From: a beta proteobacterium CB
Lineage (GTDB): Bacteria > Pseudomonadota > Gammaproteobacteria > Burkholderiales > Burkholderiaceae
Length of the DNA stretch: 64,000 nt
Direction: 5' to 3'
Assembly (NCBI GenBank): GCA_000342265.1
Contig: CP004348.1
Span: 1,860,001-1,924,000 of the forward strand
The notes under the pieces are model-generated. The model was not told the DNA's origin. It was given only the letters and a program-made list of their open reading frames with translations, and did no database searches. Of this stretch, positions 35,984 to 44,828 are shown piece after piece (positions within the stretch are counted from its first letter, which is position 1; each line of letters starts with the position of its first letter). The translations under genes were made by a program, and so were the position numbers.

Positions 35984-36736
35984 ATGAATGATGAGCAGCT
36001 ACTTCGCTACTCGCGGCATTTATTGCTAGAAGAAATTGATGTTGCCGGCCAAGAAACACTTCTTGGATCGCACATCCTCATCATTGGCGCAGGTGGATTA
36101 GGAAGTGCCGCCGCACCTTATTTGGCTGCGGCTGGCATAGGACAGATAACACTTGTCGACCATGACAAAGTTGAGCTCACCAATTTGCAACGCCAAATCA
36201 TGCATACCCAAAAATCGATTGGTCAACACAAGGTAGATTCAGGTAAACAATTTTTACAGAGCATCAATCCCACACTCACAATTAATGCAGTCTCAGAGAA
36301 GGCCTCAGAAAATTTACTGACTGAACTCTTGCCAACAATGGATCTTGTTCTAGATTGCACGGATAATTTTTCTACCCGCCAACTAATCAATGCGACCTGC
36401 TTCACGCATCAGGTGCCACTTGTCTCTGGATCTGCCCTCAAATTTGATGGTCAATTAAGTGTTTTTGATTTTCGTAATGAAGCATCACCCTGCTATGCGT
36501 GTCTCTTCTCTCCAGCAGAGCAGTTTGAGGAGGTGAGCTGTGCCAGCATGGGAATCTTTTCCCCCTTGGTAGGCATCATCGGCGCCATGCAAGCAGCCCA
36601 AGCTCTACAGGTATTGATTGGCTTTGGTCAGCCTTTGGTTGGAAGAATGTTGTTATGGAATGCACTCAACACGCAGATTGACGAGATTCGCATTTCCAGA
36701 AATCCCGAATGCTTGGTTTGCGGTCAAGTGCACTAA
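35984..36736 (+). CDS. ThiF/MoeB/HesA family sulfur-carrier adenylyltransferase
   Basis: E1-like enzyme that adenylates the C-terminal glycine of ThiS or MoaD. The ATP-binding loop GAGGLGSAAAPYLAAAG is at about 37-53, with the conserved DHDKVELTNLQRQ just after. Zinc cysteines are in CYAC and CLVC, and an additional cysteine region VSCASMG is present. Length 250. MoeB and ThiF cannot be told apart from this sequence alone; many bacteria use one enzyme for both. Last gene of the gpmA-ctpA group. Confidence 0.9.
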   Translation: MNDEQLLRYSRHLLLEEIDVAGQETLLGSHILIIGAGGLGSAAAPYLAAAGIGQITLVDHDKVELTNLQRQIMHTQKSIGQHKVDSGKQFLQSINPTLTINAVSEKASENLLTELLPTMDLVLDCTDNFSTRQLINATCFTHQVPLVSGSALKFDGQLSVFDFRNEASPCYACLFSPAEQFEEVSCASMGIFSPLVGIIGAMQAAQALQVLIGFGQPLVGRMLLWNALNTQIDEIRISRNPECLVCGQVH

Positions 36737-36764
36737 ACCAGCAGCATCACAACTCTAAAATAAC

Positions 36765-38516
36765 CTAAGAGAGCAGCTTTTCCAAAGCCTCAGCTTGCTC
36801 TTCAGGCTCAATCGCTTTGAGCACTGCACCGATACGCGACTTCAGTAACCCAACATCTGCCTTCAATATCTCCCGCTTTACTAATAGCAGTTGACTAAAG
36901 TGCATTGAGAAGTCGGTCAACCCCAAGCCGAGCAACAATTTCGTCATTGAGGGATCGCCCGCCATTTCTCCACATACAGCTACGGGAATATTGGCACGCT
37001 TGGCTTGATCAATGATGTTGAATAGCAAATTCAGAATGGCTGGATGGTATGGGTCATAGAGATGTGCAACCGCATGATCAGCCCGATCAATTGCCAAAGT
37101 GTATTGAATCAAATCATTGGTGCCAATCGACAAGAAATCAAATCGATTAATAAACAAAGGAAGAACCAAGGCAGCGGCCGGAATCTCAATCATGGCTCCC
37201 ACTTGAATATTGGGATTAAATGCCTGGCCGCGTTGATGCAACTGTTGCTTGGCTTTTTCAATTAAACGTAAAGTCTCATCAATCTCTTTGACGTGGGCTA
37301 GCATCGGAATCATGATCCGCGCTTGACCATGTGCTGAAGCCCGCAAGATGGCCCGCAACTGGGTTAAGAAAATCTCAGGCTCAGTCAAAGACCAGCGAAT
37401 AGCTCGCAAACCGAGAGGTGAAGTACCAGTCTCAGATAAATCCGAACCCGAACCCAGCGCTTTATCTGCGCCCACATCAATCGTACGAATATTGACTGGC
37501 AAACCATGCATCAGATCAACTACACGGCGATATTCTTGATATTGCTGCTCTTCATCTGGAAGCGCTTGCTTGCGGTCCATGAATAAAAATTCTGAACGAA
37601 ATAGGCCAACACCAATTGCACCCAAATCTACCGCTTGAGTAGCGTCTTCTGGTAATTCAATATTAGCCAATAATTCAATTGCAACATGATCGATCGTAGT
37701 AGTACGTGAGTGCTTTAGTTCTTGTAACTTACGAGTCTCTTGAATGGCCTTCTCTTGCAATAGGCGGTATTCAGACAACAGCTGTTCGTCGGGCGCAACG
37801 ACGACGACACCATGCTCACCATCAATCACCAACCAATCGCCATGACGAATCATCTCGCTGGCATGTCGCACACCGACTACAGCAGGAATTTCCATACTGC
37901 GCGCAACAATTGCTGTGTGCGAAGTCTTACCGCCTAAGTCAGTCACAAATCCAGTAAAGGCGTGCTCTTTAAAACGCAACATGTCATGTGGTGCAATATC
38001 GTGCGCCACAATGATGGCATCTACCCCAACATCACTTGGTGACAACAATTCAGAATCACCTAAAGCATCTTTTTGCTGAGCATTTAGCGCTTTGAGGACC
38101 CGCTCGGCTACCTGACGAATATCGTTCGCCCGCTCCTTTAAATACGCATCCTCAATCTCTGCAAATTGCTCTAAAAGATCATTGAGCTCTGTAGTCAATG
38201 CCCAAGCTGCATTCAAACGTTGCGTGCGAATCAGCTTCAGTGGCTTTTCAGCTAGAGCTGGATCCGCCAGAATCATGCCGTGCACATCTAAGAATGCAGC
38301 CATTTCTTGAGGAGCATCTTTGGGCAGTCCTTGACGTAACTGCGCTAACTCTAGGCGCACCTGCTCAAAAGCATCTAATAATCTTTTGGCCTCAACCTCT
38401 TCTTTGCCAGCCTCAATGAGGTAATGACTAACTTCTAATGCTGCACGCGATATCAGTACGGCTTTGCCAATAGCAATACCTTTGGATACTGCAATTCCGT
38501 GCAGGGCAAAAGTCAT
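36765..38516 (-). CDS. ptsI: PTS enzyme I (phosphoenolpyruvate-protein phosphotransferase)
   Basis: Takes phosphate from PEP and gives it to HPr. The phosphorylated histidine is H200 in GGKTSHTAIVARS. The PEP-binding TIM barrel shows LFRSEFLFMDR, GLRAIRWSLTEPEIF, IMIPMLAHVKE, SIGTNDLIQYTLA and VCGEMAGD. Length 583. The gene follows ptsH by 2 bases and ends a minus-strand group gshA-gshB-EIIA-ptsH-ptsI. There is no GAF domain, so it is a standard EI and not PtsP. Confidence 0.97.
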   Translation of the reverse strand: MTFALHGIAVSKGIAIGKAVLISRAALEVSHYLIEAGKEEVEAKRLLDAFEQVRLELAQLRQGLPKDAPQEMAAFLDVHGMILADPALAEKPLKLIRTQRLNAAWALTTELNDLLEQFAEIEDAYLKERANDIRQVAERVLKALNAQQKDALGDSELLSPSDVGVDAIIVAHDIAPHDMLRFKEHAFTGFVTDLGGKTSHTAIVARSMEIPAVVGVRHASEMIRHGDWLVIDGEHGVVVVAPDEQLLSEYRLLQEKAIQETRKLQELKHSRTTTIDHVAIELLANIELPEDATQAVDLGAIGVGLFRSEFLFMDRKQALPDEEQQYQEYRRVVDLMHGLPVNIRTIDVGADKALGSGSDLSETGTSPLGLRAIRWSLTEPEIFLTQLRAILRASAHGQARIMIPMLAHVKEIDETLRLIEKAKQQLHQRGQAFNPNIQVGAMIEIPAAALVLPLFINRFDFLSIGTNDLIQYTLAIDRADHAVAHLYDPYHPAILNLLFNIIDQAKRANIPVAVCGEMAGDPSMTKLLLGLGLTDFSMHFSQLLLVKREILKADVGLLKSRIGAVLKAIEPEEQAEALEKLLS

Positions 38517-38518
38517 CC

Positions 38519-38788
38519 TTATTCGCCCTCACCAAATCGATCATTAATCAATGCAGTTAAAGCTTGCATCGCCTCATCCTCTTTCTCACCAACAGTCTCT
38601 AGGGTGACAGTGCTCCCAATACCCGCAGCTAGCATCATGACACCCATAATGCTCTTAGCATTTATTTGACGTCCATTTCGGGATAAAAAGATTTCACAAG
38701 GAAACTCGGCAGCAAGCTGGGATAACTTCGCAGATGCGCGAGCATGCAATCCCAACTTGTTAATGATTTCAATTTCAGCAACAGGCAT
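38519..38788 (-). CDS. ptsH: Phosphocarrier protein HPr
   Basis: Small phosphocarrier of 89 residues. H15 is in KLGLHARAS, and S46 in NAKSIMG is the site used by HPr kinase (encoded at 5326). Both are present, so it can receive EI and HprK signals. It lies 8 bases after the EIIA-Man-like gene and 2 bases before ptsI. Confidence 0.97.
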   Translation of the reverse strand: MPVAEIEIINKLGLHARASAKLSQLAAEFPCEIFLSRNGRQINAKSIMGVMMLAAGIGSTVTLETVGEKEDEAMQALTALINDRFGEGE

Positions 38789-38796
38789 AGCGCATC

Positions 38797-39231
38797 CTAT
38801 TTCTCCGTAGTGGCTTGCGGTGCTTTAGAACCCAAGCGCAAAATTCCATTTTGACCACCTAAAAGTGCTTTTTTAGCCAACTCTTCTAAGCCCTCACCAC
38901 GATGAGAAATGCAGCGCATCAGCATGGGTAGATTTAATCCAGCCAAGACAATTACTGGCGCATTCAAACCAGACAATGGCCCAAGAGCTTCAAGCTTAGA
39001 TGCCACATTGGCTGGAGTCGCGCCCATTACATCGGTCAGTATTAAAACGCCCTGCCCTGTATTAACGCCATAAGCTGCTTTTAACAACCGGTCGAAGCTA
39101 GCTTTTGTATCTTCATAGGGCGGAATATCAACAGCCCTCACCCTCTCTGGCACCACACCAAATGCATGCTCAGCAAAGCCAAGCATCGCGCTTGCTACTG
39201 GAGTGTGAGCCACTATTACGATTCCAACCAT
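38797..39231 (-). CDS. PTS EIIA component, mannose/fructose-type (regulatory)
   Basis: 144-residue EIIA-Man-fold protein starting MVGIVIVAHTPVASAML, with H9 as the phosphorylated residue, then LILTDVMGATPANVASKL, characteristic of the family. No EIIB, EIIC or EIID of the mannose class is in the window, so it is likely a regulatory acceptor, as in other betaproteobacteria with incomplete PTS. It starts 2 bases after gshB and precedes ptsH. Confidence 0.93.
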   Translation of the reverse strand: MVGIVIVAHTPVASAMLGFAEHAFGVVPERVRAVDIPPYEDTKASFDRLLKAAYGVNTGQGVLILTDVMGATPANVASKLEALGPLSGLNAPVIVLAGLNLPMLMRCISHRGEGLEELAKKALLGGQNGILRLGSKAPQATTEK

Positions 39232-39233
39232 GT

Positions 39234-40175
39234 TTATGCCAATGCCTTTTCAAGCGCTGTTAACCAAAATTTCGGAACATCAAATCCACTTTGCTCGGTA
39301 ATCTCTACAAAGCACGTTGGGCTCGTCACATTGATTTCGGTAACATAAGCGCCAATTAAATCTAACCCTACCAAGAACAGGCCTCGGGCATTTAGTATGG
39401 GGGCGAGACGCTCTGCAACCTTTATTTCGGCATCAGTTAATGGCATGGCAACCCCTTTGCCCCCGGCAGCTAAGTTACCGCGGATTTCACTGCCCTGAGG
39501 AATGCGGGCCAATGCAAATGGCACCACCTTGCCACCAATCAGCAGCACTCGTTTATCCCCTTGGGCTATCTCAGGCAAGAATTTCTGCACCATCAAAGTA
39601 CGCGCGCCGTTCTCGCCTAGCGTCTCAACAATGCTAGCAAGGTTTAACCCATCGGGACCAACACGAAATACGCCCATGCCACCCATACCATCTAGGGGCT
39701 TAATCACAATATCTTGATGCTCTTGATGAAACACTTCAATCGCACTGAGTTCACGCGTCACTAAAGTTGGCGGAATGAGCTCTGGAAATTCCGTGATAGA
39801 AATCTTTTCGGAGTGATCCCGAATAGCTGTTGGGTTATTAAATACTTTCGCACCCTGACGAACTGCAGCAGACAACAGCCAAGTGGTATTGAGGTATTCA
39901 ATATCAAATGGCGGATCAGTACGCATCATGACTGCGTTAAAAGTATTTAACGGGCGATCCTCTATGGGACCCAATTCGAACCATGATGTACTGCTTGGCT
40001 TAATTTCGAGTGGCTGACAATCAGCCACCACAAAGTCATCTCGCCAAAGAATATTGCGACTTTCGCAAAACCAGAGTTGATGCCCTGCTTCTTGCGCAAC
40101 TCGCATCATTGCTAAGGTGGAGTCTTTACTAATCTTAAAAGACTCTAGAGGATCAGCAATGAAAAGAAAGTTCAT
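39234..40175 (-). CDS. gshB: Glutathione synthetase GshB
   Basis: ATP-grasp ligase that adds glycine to gamma-glutamylcysteine. Signatures: MRTDPPFDIEYLNTTWLL, the phosphate-binding loop DGMGGMGVFRVG, VLLIGGKVVPFALARIP, RGNLAAGGKGV and EINVTSPTCFVEI. Length 313. It is preceded by gshA with a 17-base gap and followed within 2 bases by the PTS EIIA gene. Confidence 0.97.
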   Translation of the reverse strand: MNFLFIADPLESFKISKDSTLAMMRVAQEAGHQLWFCESRNILWRDDFVVADCQPLEIKPSSTSWFELGPIEDRPLNTFNAVMMRTDPPFDIEYLNTTWLLSAAVRQGAKVFNNPTAIRDHSEKISITEFPELIPPTLVTRELSAIEVFHQEHQDIVIKPLDGMGGMGVFRVGPDGLNLASIVETLGENGARTLMVQKFLPEIAQGDKRVLLIGGKVVPFALARIPQGSEIRGNLAAGGKGVAMPLTDAEIKVAERLAPILNARGLFLVGLDLIGAYVTEINVTSPTCFVEITEQSGFDVPKFWLTALEKALA

Positions 40176-40192
40176 TTCAATATCCGAATAAA

Positions 40193-41491
40193 TTAAGCAG
40201 CTTCAGCATTAGGATCGGAGCGCTCTAACTCTAAGGAGGCTGCCAACAATGCTAGACGTGCAACGACGCCATACAGATAGAAACGATTTGGCGGCGCACT
40301 ACCTGGCTTGGCACCCAGGTCTGGCATAGAGTTTTGCTCAAATGCCAATGGCACAAAATGCATACCTGGCGCATTGAGATTCTCATCGGGACCACGATCG
40401 GTGTGCACGCGATAGAAGCCACCGATTACATAGCGATCAATCATATACACCACGGGCTCAGCAACTGCCTCGTTCACTTTCTCGAAGGTATAAACACCTT
40501 CCTGAATCAATACGTCACTTACTTCAAGACCTTCTTTGACTACGCTCATCTTATTGCGATCTTTGCGGTTCAGGCCTTTGAGCTGAGCTGGATCGTTCAC
40601 CACCATCACGCCCATGCCGTATGTCCCAGCATCTGCTTTGACAACGACATAAGGCTTTTCTTTAATACCGTACTCACGGTATTTCTTGGCAGTCTTCTTT
40701 AAGACCTTCTCAACCGCAGCTTGCAATTCCTCTTCGCCCTTGCGCTCATGAAAGTCCACATTAGAACAACTAGCAAAATAGGGGTTGATCATCCACGGAT
40801 CAATATCAACCACCTTCGCAAATTTTTTGGCAACCTCATCGTACGCAGCAAAGTGATTTGATTTGCGACGAACATGCCAACCAGCATGCAAGCCCGGTAA
40901 AAGGTACTGCTCGTGTAGATTTTCTAAGATCGGAGGAATGCCGGCGGATAAATCATTGTTCAGCAAGATTGAACAAGGATCGAAATCTTTGAGTCCGAGA
41001 CGCTGTTTTTTCAGACCCAAACGAGATAATGGCTCCATCAAGAGGCGGTTGCCATCTGGCAAATCAATCCAAGTTGGTTTTTTAATTTCGTCAGATAAAG
41101 TACCGAGGCGAACATTAAGGCCTGCTTGACGCAAAATCGAGGAGAGGCGTGCAATATTCTGTAAATAGAATGTATTACGAGTATGTCTCTCGGGTATCAA
41201 CAGTAAATTTTTTGCTTCAGGGCAGATCTTCTCAATTGCTGCCATTGCTGCCTGAACCGCTAAAGGCAACATTTGAGGCGAGAGATTGTTAAAGCCACCC
41301 GGAAAGAGGTTGGTATCAACTGGCGCCAGCTTAAAGCCTGCATTGCGCAGATCCACAGAACAGTAGAACGGCGGGGTATGCTCCTGCCATTCAAGCCTGA
41401 ACCAGCGCTCAATTGTTGGGGTTGCTTCTAATACCTTCGACTCGAGATCGAGAAGAGGGCCACTAAGGGCGGTGATGAGATGTGGGACCAT
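40193..41491 (-). CDS. gshA: Glutamate-cysteine ligase GshA (proteobacterial PF08886-type)
   Basis: First step of glutathione synthesis. The 432-residue protein is not the E. coli-type GshA. It resembles the single-domain glutamate-cysteine ligase family found in betaproteobacteria and others: VDLRNAGFKLAPVDTNLFPGGFNNL, LIPERHTRNTFYLQNIA, and VVKADAGTYGMGVMVV. It is the first gene of the group leading to gshB and the PTS genes. Upstream, two terminators isolate it from amtB. Confidence 0.93.
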   Translation of the reverse strand: MVPHLITALSGPLLDLESKVLEATPTIERWFRLEWQEHTPPFYCSVDLRNAGFKLAPVDTNLFPGGFNNLSPQMLPLAVQAAMAAIEKICPEAKNLLLIPERHTRNTFYLQNIARLSSILRQAGLNVRLGTLSDEIKKPTWIDLPDGNRLLMEPLSRLGLKKQRLGLKDFDPCSILLNNDLSAGIPPILENLHEQYLLPGLHAGWHVRRKSNHFAAYDEVAKKFAKVVDIDPWMINPYFASCSNVDFHERKGEEELQAAVEKVLKKTAKKYREYGIKEKPYVVVKADAGTYGMGVMVVNDPAQLKGLNRKDRNKMSVVKEGLEVSDVLIQEGVYTFEKVNEAVAEPVVYMIDRYVIGGFYRVHTDRGPDENLNAPGMHFVPLAFEQNSMPDLGAKPGSAPPNRFYLYGVVARLALLAASLELERSDPNAEAA

Positions 41492-41521
41492 TTCACCATT
41501 GTAAGATTTTTAAAAGAAAGA

Positions 41522-41543
41522 CGCGGAATCCGAGGATCCCGCG
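41522..41543 (-). terminator. Second hairpin downstream of amtB
   Basis: CGCGGAATCC (41522-41531) and GGATCCCGCG (41534-41543) form a stem with one G-U pair and a tiny loop. On the minus strand it is followed by a T-rich stretch (TCTTTCTTTT). It lies just beyond the first terminator. Confidence 0.7.
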
Positions 41544-41550
41544 CTTAAAA

Positions 41551-41578
41551 ACTGGGCAGCCAACTAAAGCCGCCCAGT
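41551..41578 (-). terminator. Rho-independent terminator of amtB
   Basis: ACTGGGC (41551-41557) pairs with GCCCAGT (41572-41578). On the minus strand the hairpin is followed by a T5 run, a classic intrinsic terminator 18 bases after the amtB stop. Confidence 0.88.
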
Positions 41579-41596
41579 GAGGGGTAAAAACGCTAA

Positions 41597-43060
41597 TTAA
41601 GACTCGTAAGCAGACTCACCGTGGGAGGTGATATCCAAGCCTTCGCGCTCAGCATCTTCCTTGACACGTAAACCAATCACGATATCTACCAATTTGAAGG
41701 CGATATAAGAAACTACGCCAGACCAAATCAGGGTAACAATCACGCCTTGGCTCTGAATCCACAATTGGCTAGCAATCGAGTAATCAGGGGCCGCAGCATT
41801 TGCTACGTAATCCCAAATACCTGTTCCGCCTAAGGCTGGATCCGCGAACACACCAGTTAACAAAGCGCCCAAGATACCGCCAACGCCATGCACACCGAAT
41901 ACGTCCAAGCTATCGTCTGAACCCAACATCTTCTTGAGACCAGAAACACCCCATAAGCAAATCACTCCAGCAAGAGCACCGATAACGAGTGCACCCATTG
42001 GGCCAACAAAGCCAGCAGCTGGAGTAATTGCAACCAAACCAGCTACGCAACCAGATGCAGCGCCCAACATAGAAGGTTTGCCTTTAGTAATCCACTCAGC
42101 AAATGACCAGCCCAATACTGCAGCAGCTGTTGCCAACAATGTATTTACGAATGCTAAGACTGCGCTGCCATTTGCTTCAAGAGCAGAACCAGCATTGAAA
42201 CCAAACCAACCGAACCACAACAGTGAGGCACCAATCATGACAAACACTAAGTTGTGTGGCTTCATTGCTTCTTTGCCGTAACCTAAACGTTTGCCGATCA
42301 CAAATGAACCTACCAAGCCTGCAATCGCAGCATTGATGTGAACAACGGTACCGCCAGCAAAGTCGAGAACACCCTTCTGCCATAACCAACCGGCACGAGC
42401 TGTAATCGCTTCGAGTGATGCAGCATCTTTGATGTCATCAGGACCAGGCCAGAACCAAACCATGTGAGCGATTGGCAAGTAGCTGAAAGTGAACCACAAA
42501 ATCACAAACAAAATAATTGCAGAAAACTTTGCACGCTCAGCAAACGCGCCAATGATCAAGCAGCAAGTAATTGTTGCGAATGCAGCTTGGAAGGCCATAA
42601 ATACAAACTCAGGAATAACAACACCCTTACTAAAGGTAGCTGCAACTGAGTCTGGAGTCATGCCCTGTAAGAACAAGCGATCTAGGCCACCGATGAATGC
42701 ACCGCCTTCGCTAAATGCAAAGCTATATCCATAAAGAGACCATAAAACAATCACTATTGAAAAGATAAACATGCACTGTACGAGGACAGAAAGAATGTTC
42801 TTACTACGTGTTAAGCCGCCATAGAACAGAGCCAAACCAGGCAATGTCATCAAGATTACCAATGCAGTACACACTAATAACCAAGCTGTATCAGCCTTGT
42901 TAGGAACTAATGCAGGAGCCGCTGCAACTGCCGCGGCTGCTGCTGCAGCTACTGGCTTTGCTTCATCAGCAAAAGCTGGTGAAGCTACCATCACGCTAGT
43001 TGCGCCAATAGCCAAGGCCATTGCGCTTCCAGCTAGGAGTCGTTTCATCCAAGTTAACAT
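41597..43060 (-). CDS. amtB: Ammonium transporter AmtB
   Basis: Trimeric ammonium channel of the inner membrane. I place the start at the ATG at 43060, preceded by AGAGAGG, which gives 487 residues with a signal peptide (MLTWMKRLLAGSAMALAIGA... ending ASPAFA). An upstream open stretch would run through glnK. An Ala-rich linker precedes the transport domain, which has DTAWLLVCTALVILMTLPGLALFYGG, FAGGTVVHINAAIAGLVG and the twin-histidine region VFGVHGVGGILGALLTGVFAD. glnK is 13 bases upstream, the normal partner that blocks the channel when nitrogen is plentiful. Confidence 0.97.
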   Translation of the reverse strand: MLTWMKRLLAGSAMALAIGATSVMVASPAFADEAKPVAAAAAAAVAAAPALVPNKADTAWLLVCTALVILMTLPGLALFYGGLTRSKNILSVLVQCMFIFSIVIVLWSLYGYSFAFSEGGAFIGGLDRLFLQGMTPDSVAATFSKGVVIPEFVFMAFQAAFATITCCLIIGAFAERAKFSAIILFVILWFTFSYLPIAHMVWFWPGPDDIKDAASLEAITARAGWLWQKGVLDFAGGTVVHINAAIAGLVGSFVIGKRLGYGKEAMKPHNLVFVMIGASLLWFGWFGFNAGSALEANGSAVLAFVNTLLATAAAVLGWSFAEWITKGKPSMLGAASGCVAGLVAITPAAGFVGPMGALVIGALAGVICLWGVSGLKKMLGSDDSLDVFGVHGVGGILGALLTGVFADPALGGTGIWDYVANAAAPDYSIASQLWIQSQGVIVTLIWSGVVSYIAFKLVDIVIGLRVKEDAEREGLDITSHGESAYES

Positions 43061-43073
43061 TTTGAACCTCTCT

Positions 43074-43424
<351 letters not shown>

Positions 43425-43437
43425 TCAGAGGAAAGAA

Positions 43438-44286
43438 TTAGAAAGTTTTTGTGAGGGCAACTACCGCACCGCCACGGCCAGCTGAGCTTGTTGCTGCCCC
43501 AGTAGTTGAGCTAGACCATGTATTCCACCAGTACGGATTTGCATTTGTGCTCACATATGATGCCGATAAAGATAAGCCACCACCAAAATCCTTGGTTGCG
43601 CCGAGCTTCCAATCGGTGTAACTCAGGTTGGTAAGCGGTTGCGCAACAGGGCCACCACTGTTTGGCTGTCCAGCTACATACTGGTAGCCAACGTGTCCAT
43701 TCAAACTAATTCCCCAGATACCTGTGTCATAGTTCGCAGTTAAGTCAGGGTAAAAAGACCCGGCACTGTTAGGTACGCCGAAGATGTTTGTCAAACCATA
43801 GTTCACTTTTACGAAACCGGTAACTGGCCCAAATGTGAAGTTCTGGGCAGCATAGATTTCAGTGGTGTTTGGGTTTAGCATCATCCCGTTGTAGTTACCG
43901 CCTGTTTGGTTATAGTAGTACTGCAACACACCAAAATCAGAAGCAAATCCTTCAGCAATCAACTCCTTTTTAAAGCCACCGTAGAAATCCATTTCCAAAG
44001 GAGCTTTGATGCCGTTATTAGTGGTATTCGAAACCCAGTTAATAGTACTGTTCCAGTTACCAATATAGAGGCCGCTTTCATGAGCGTAGTCAAAGCCACC
44101 CTGAATTGCTGGCTGATAGTTTGTTTGTGAGATACCGCGGTAACGGTAGTCATTAGTTACAGTCACGTTGGCTGTAACTGGGCTTACTTCTGGAGCTTCT
44201 GCCGCAGGAGCTGTTTGTGCAAACGCTGCTGTTGCGAATAAGCCAGATGCTGCTAGAGCGATGGCTGTCTTTTGAATAGTTTTCAT
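43438..44286 (-). CDS. TorF-family putative outer-membrane porin
   Basis: 282-residue exported beta-barrel protein of the Gcw_chp/TorF family. The signal peptide ends TAAFAQ. The mature protein opens with VTANVTVTNDYRYRGISQTNYQPA, the family hallmark, and has alternating aromatic strands and a terminal KTF, with phenylalanine as last residue as for outer-membrane barrels. Location upstream of glnK-amtB suggests a role in ammonium or small nitrogen-compound entry, an inference from context only. Confidence 0.9.
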   Translation of the reverse strand: MKTIQKTAIALAASGLFATAAFAQTAPAAEAPEVSPVTANVTVTNDYRYRGISQTNYQPAIQGGFDYAHESGLYIGNWNSTINWVSNTTNNGIKAPLEMDFYGGFKKELIAEGFASDFGVLQYYYNQTGGNYNGMMLNPNTTEIYAAQNFTFGPVTGFVKVNYGLTNIFGVPNSAGSFYPDLTANYDTGIWGISLNGHVGYQYVAGQPNSGGPVAQPLTNLSYTDWKLGATKDFGGGLSLSASYVSTNANPYWWNTWSSSTTGAATSSAGRGGAVVALTKTF

Positions 44287-44370
44287 GTGTTGCTCCTTGC
44301 TGTGTGTAATGAAAAAGGGATAAATGCTTTATTGCATGGAGTGATCATGAATCTCTGGGCTCCTCCCTAT

Positions 44371-44448
44371 TTGGTGCAATTCACCTAAATAAGGCTTATG
44401 CCCAATTTTGGTGCTTATCTTTGCACCATTTACGTTCATTTTGGTGCA
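44371..44448 (-). promoter_or_regulatory. Cluster of NtrC-like TGGTGC/GCACCA sites upstream of porin-glnK-amtB
   Basis: Four copies of the half-site occur: TTGGTGCA at 44371, TTGGTGC at 44408, the inverted TTGCACCA at 44421 and TTGGTGCA at 44441. The 17-base window 44399-44415 matches the NtrC form TGCACCA-N3-TGGTGCA at 11 of 14 half-site bases. TGCACCA (44422-44428) and TGGTGCA (44442-44448) form a perfect inverted repeat but with a 13-base spacer in place of 3. I find no GG-N10-GC sigma-54 promoter between these and the porin. Confidence 0.55.
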
Positions 44449-44548
44449 TATGCAGCATTTTTGGCTGTTTTCGCCTGTTTTTAGCCCAACAACATAAAAT
44501 AGATTCTGTATCTTTTAAGCAACTTTCAACAGAACGGCGGGCAGCATT

Positions 44549-44803
44549 ATGCAAAAACCAGGCGAAATCCTAGAACAAATCCAGCGCATTGCTAGCGATA
44601 TGCAAAACAAAGTTGGAGATGCTATTCGTAATTCACCAGCACAAGAGATTGAAAAGAATGTGCGTGCGATGATGAATCAAGGTTTCCAAAAAATGGACTT
44701 GGTTACTCGCGAAGAGTTTGATCTGCAATCAAAGGTGTTGGCAAAGACCAGGGAGAAGTTAGAAGCTCTCGAAGCTAAAGTTGCCGCTCTAGAAAAATCT
44801 TAA
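44549..44803 (+). CDS. ubiK: Ubiquinone biosynthesis accessory factor UbiK
   Basis: 84-residue coiled-coil protein of the BMFP/YqiC family. In E. coli, UbiK associates with UbiJ and is needed for efficient aerobic ubiquinone synthesis. The middle has AMMNQGFQKMDLVTREEFDLQSKVL and the C-terminal coiled coil ends KLEALEAKVAALEKS. The gene stands alone, divergent from the porin across a 262-base gap and convergent with a lipoprotein gene. Confidence 0.9.
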   Translation: MQKPGEILEQIQRIASDMQNKVGDAIRNSPAQEIEKNVRAMMNQGFQKMDLVTREEFDLQSKVLAKTREKLEALEAKVAALEKS

Positions 44804-44828
44804 TCAGGATCTCAGCTTCGCCTGGAGA

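Noticed and set aside
42897..42960. Short repeat-like GCTGCTGC tract
   Set aside because: It encodes the Ala-rich linker after the AmtB signal peptide; codon-level repetition only, not a separate element.
44287..44548. Sigma-54 promoter (GG-N10-GC) before the porin gene
   Set aside because: I scanned the minus strand; the nearest candidate has an 11-base spacing between GG and GC, which sigma-54 does not tolerate well.
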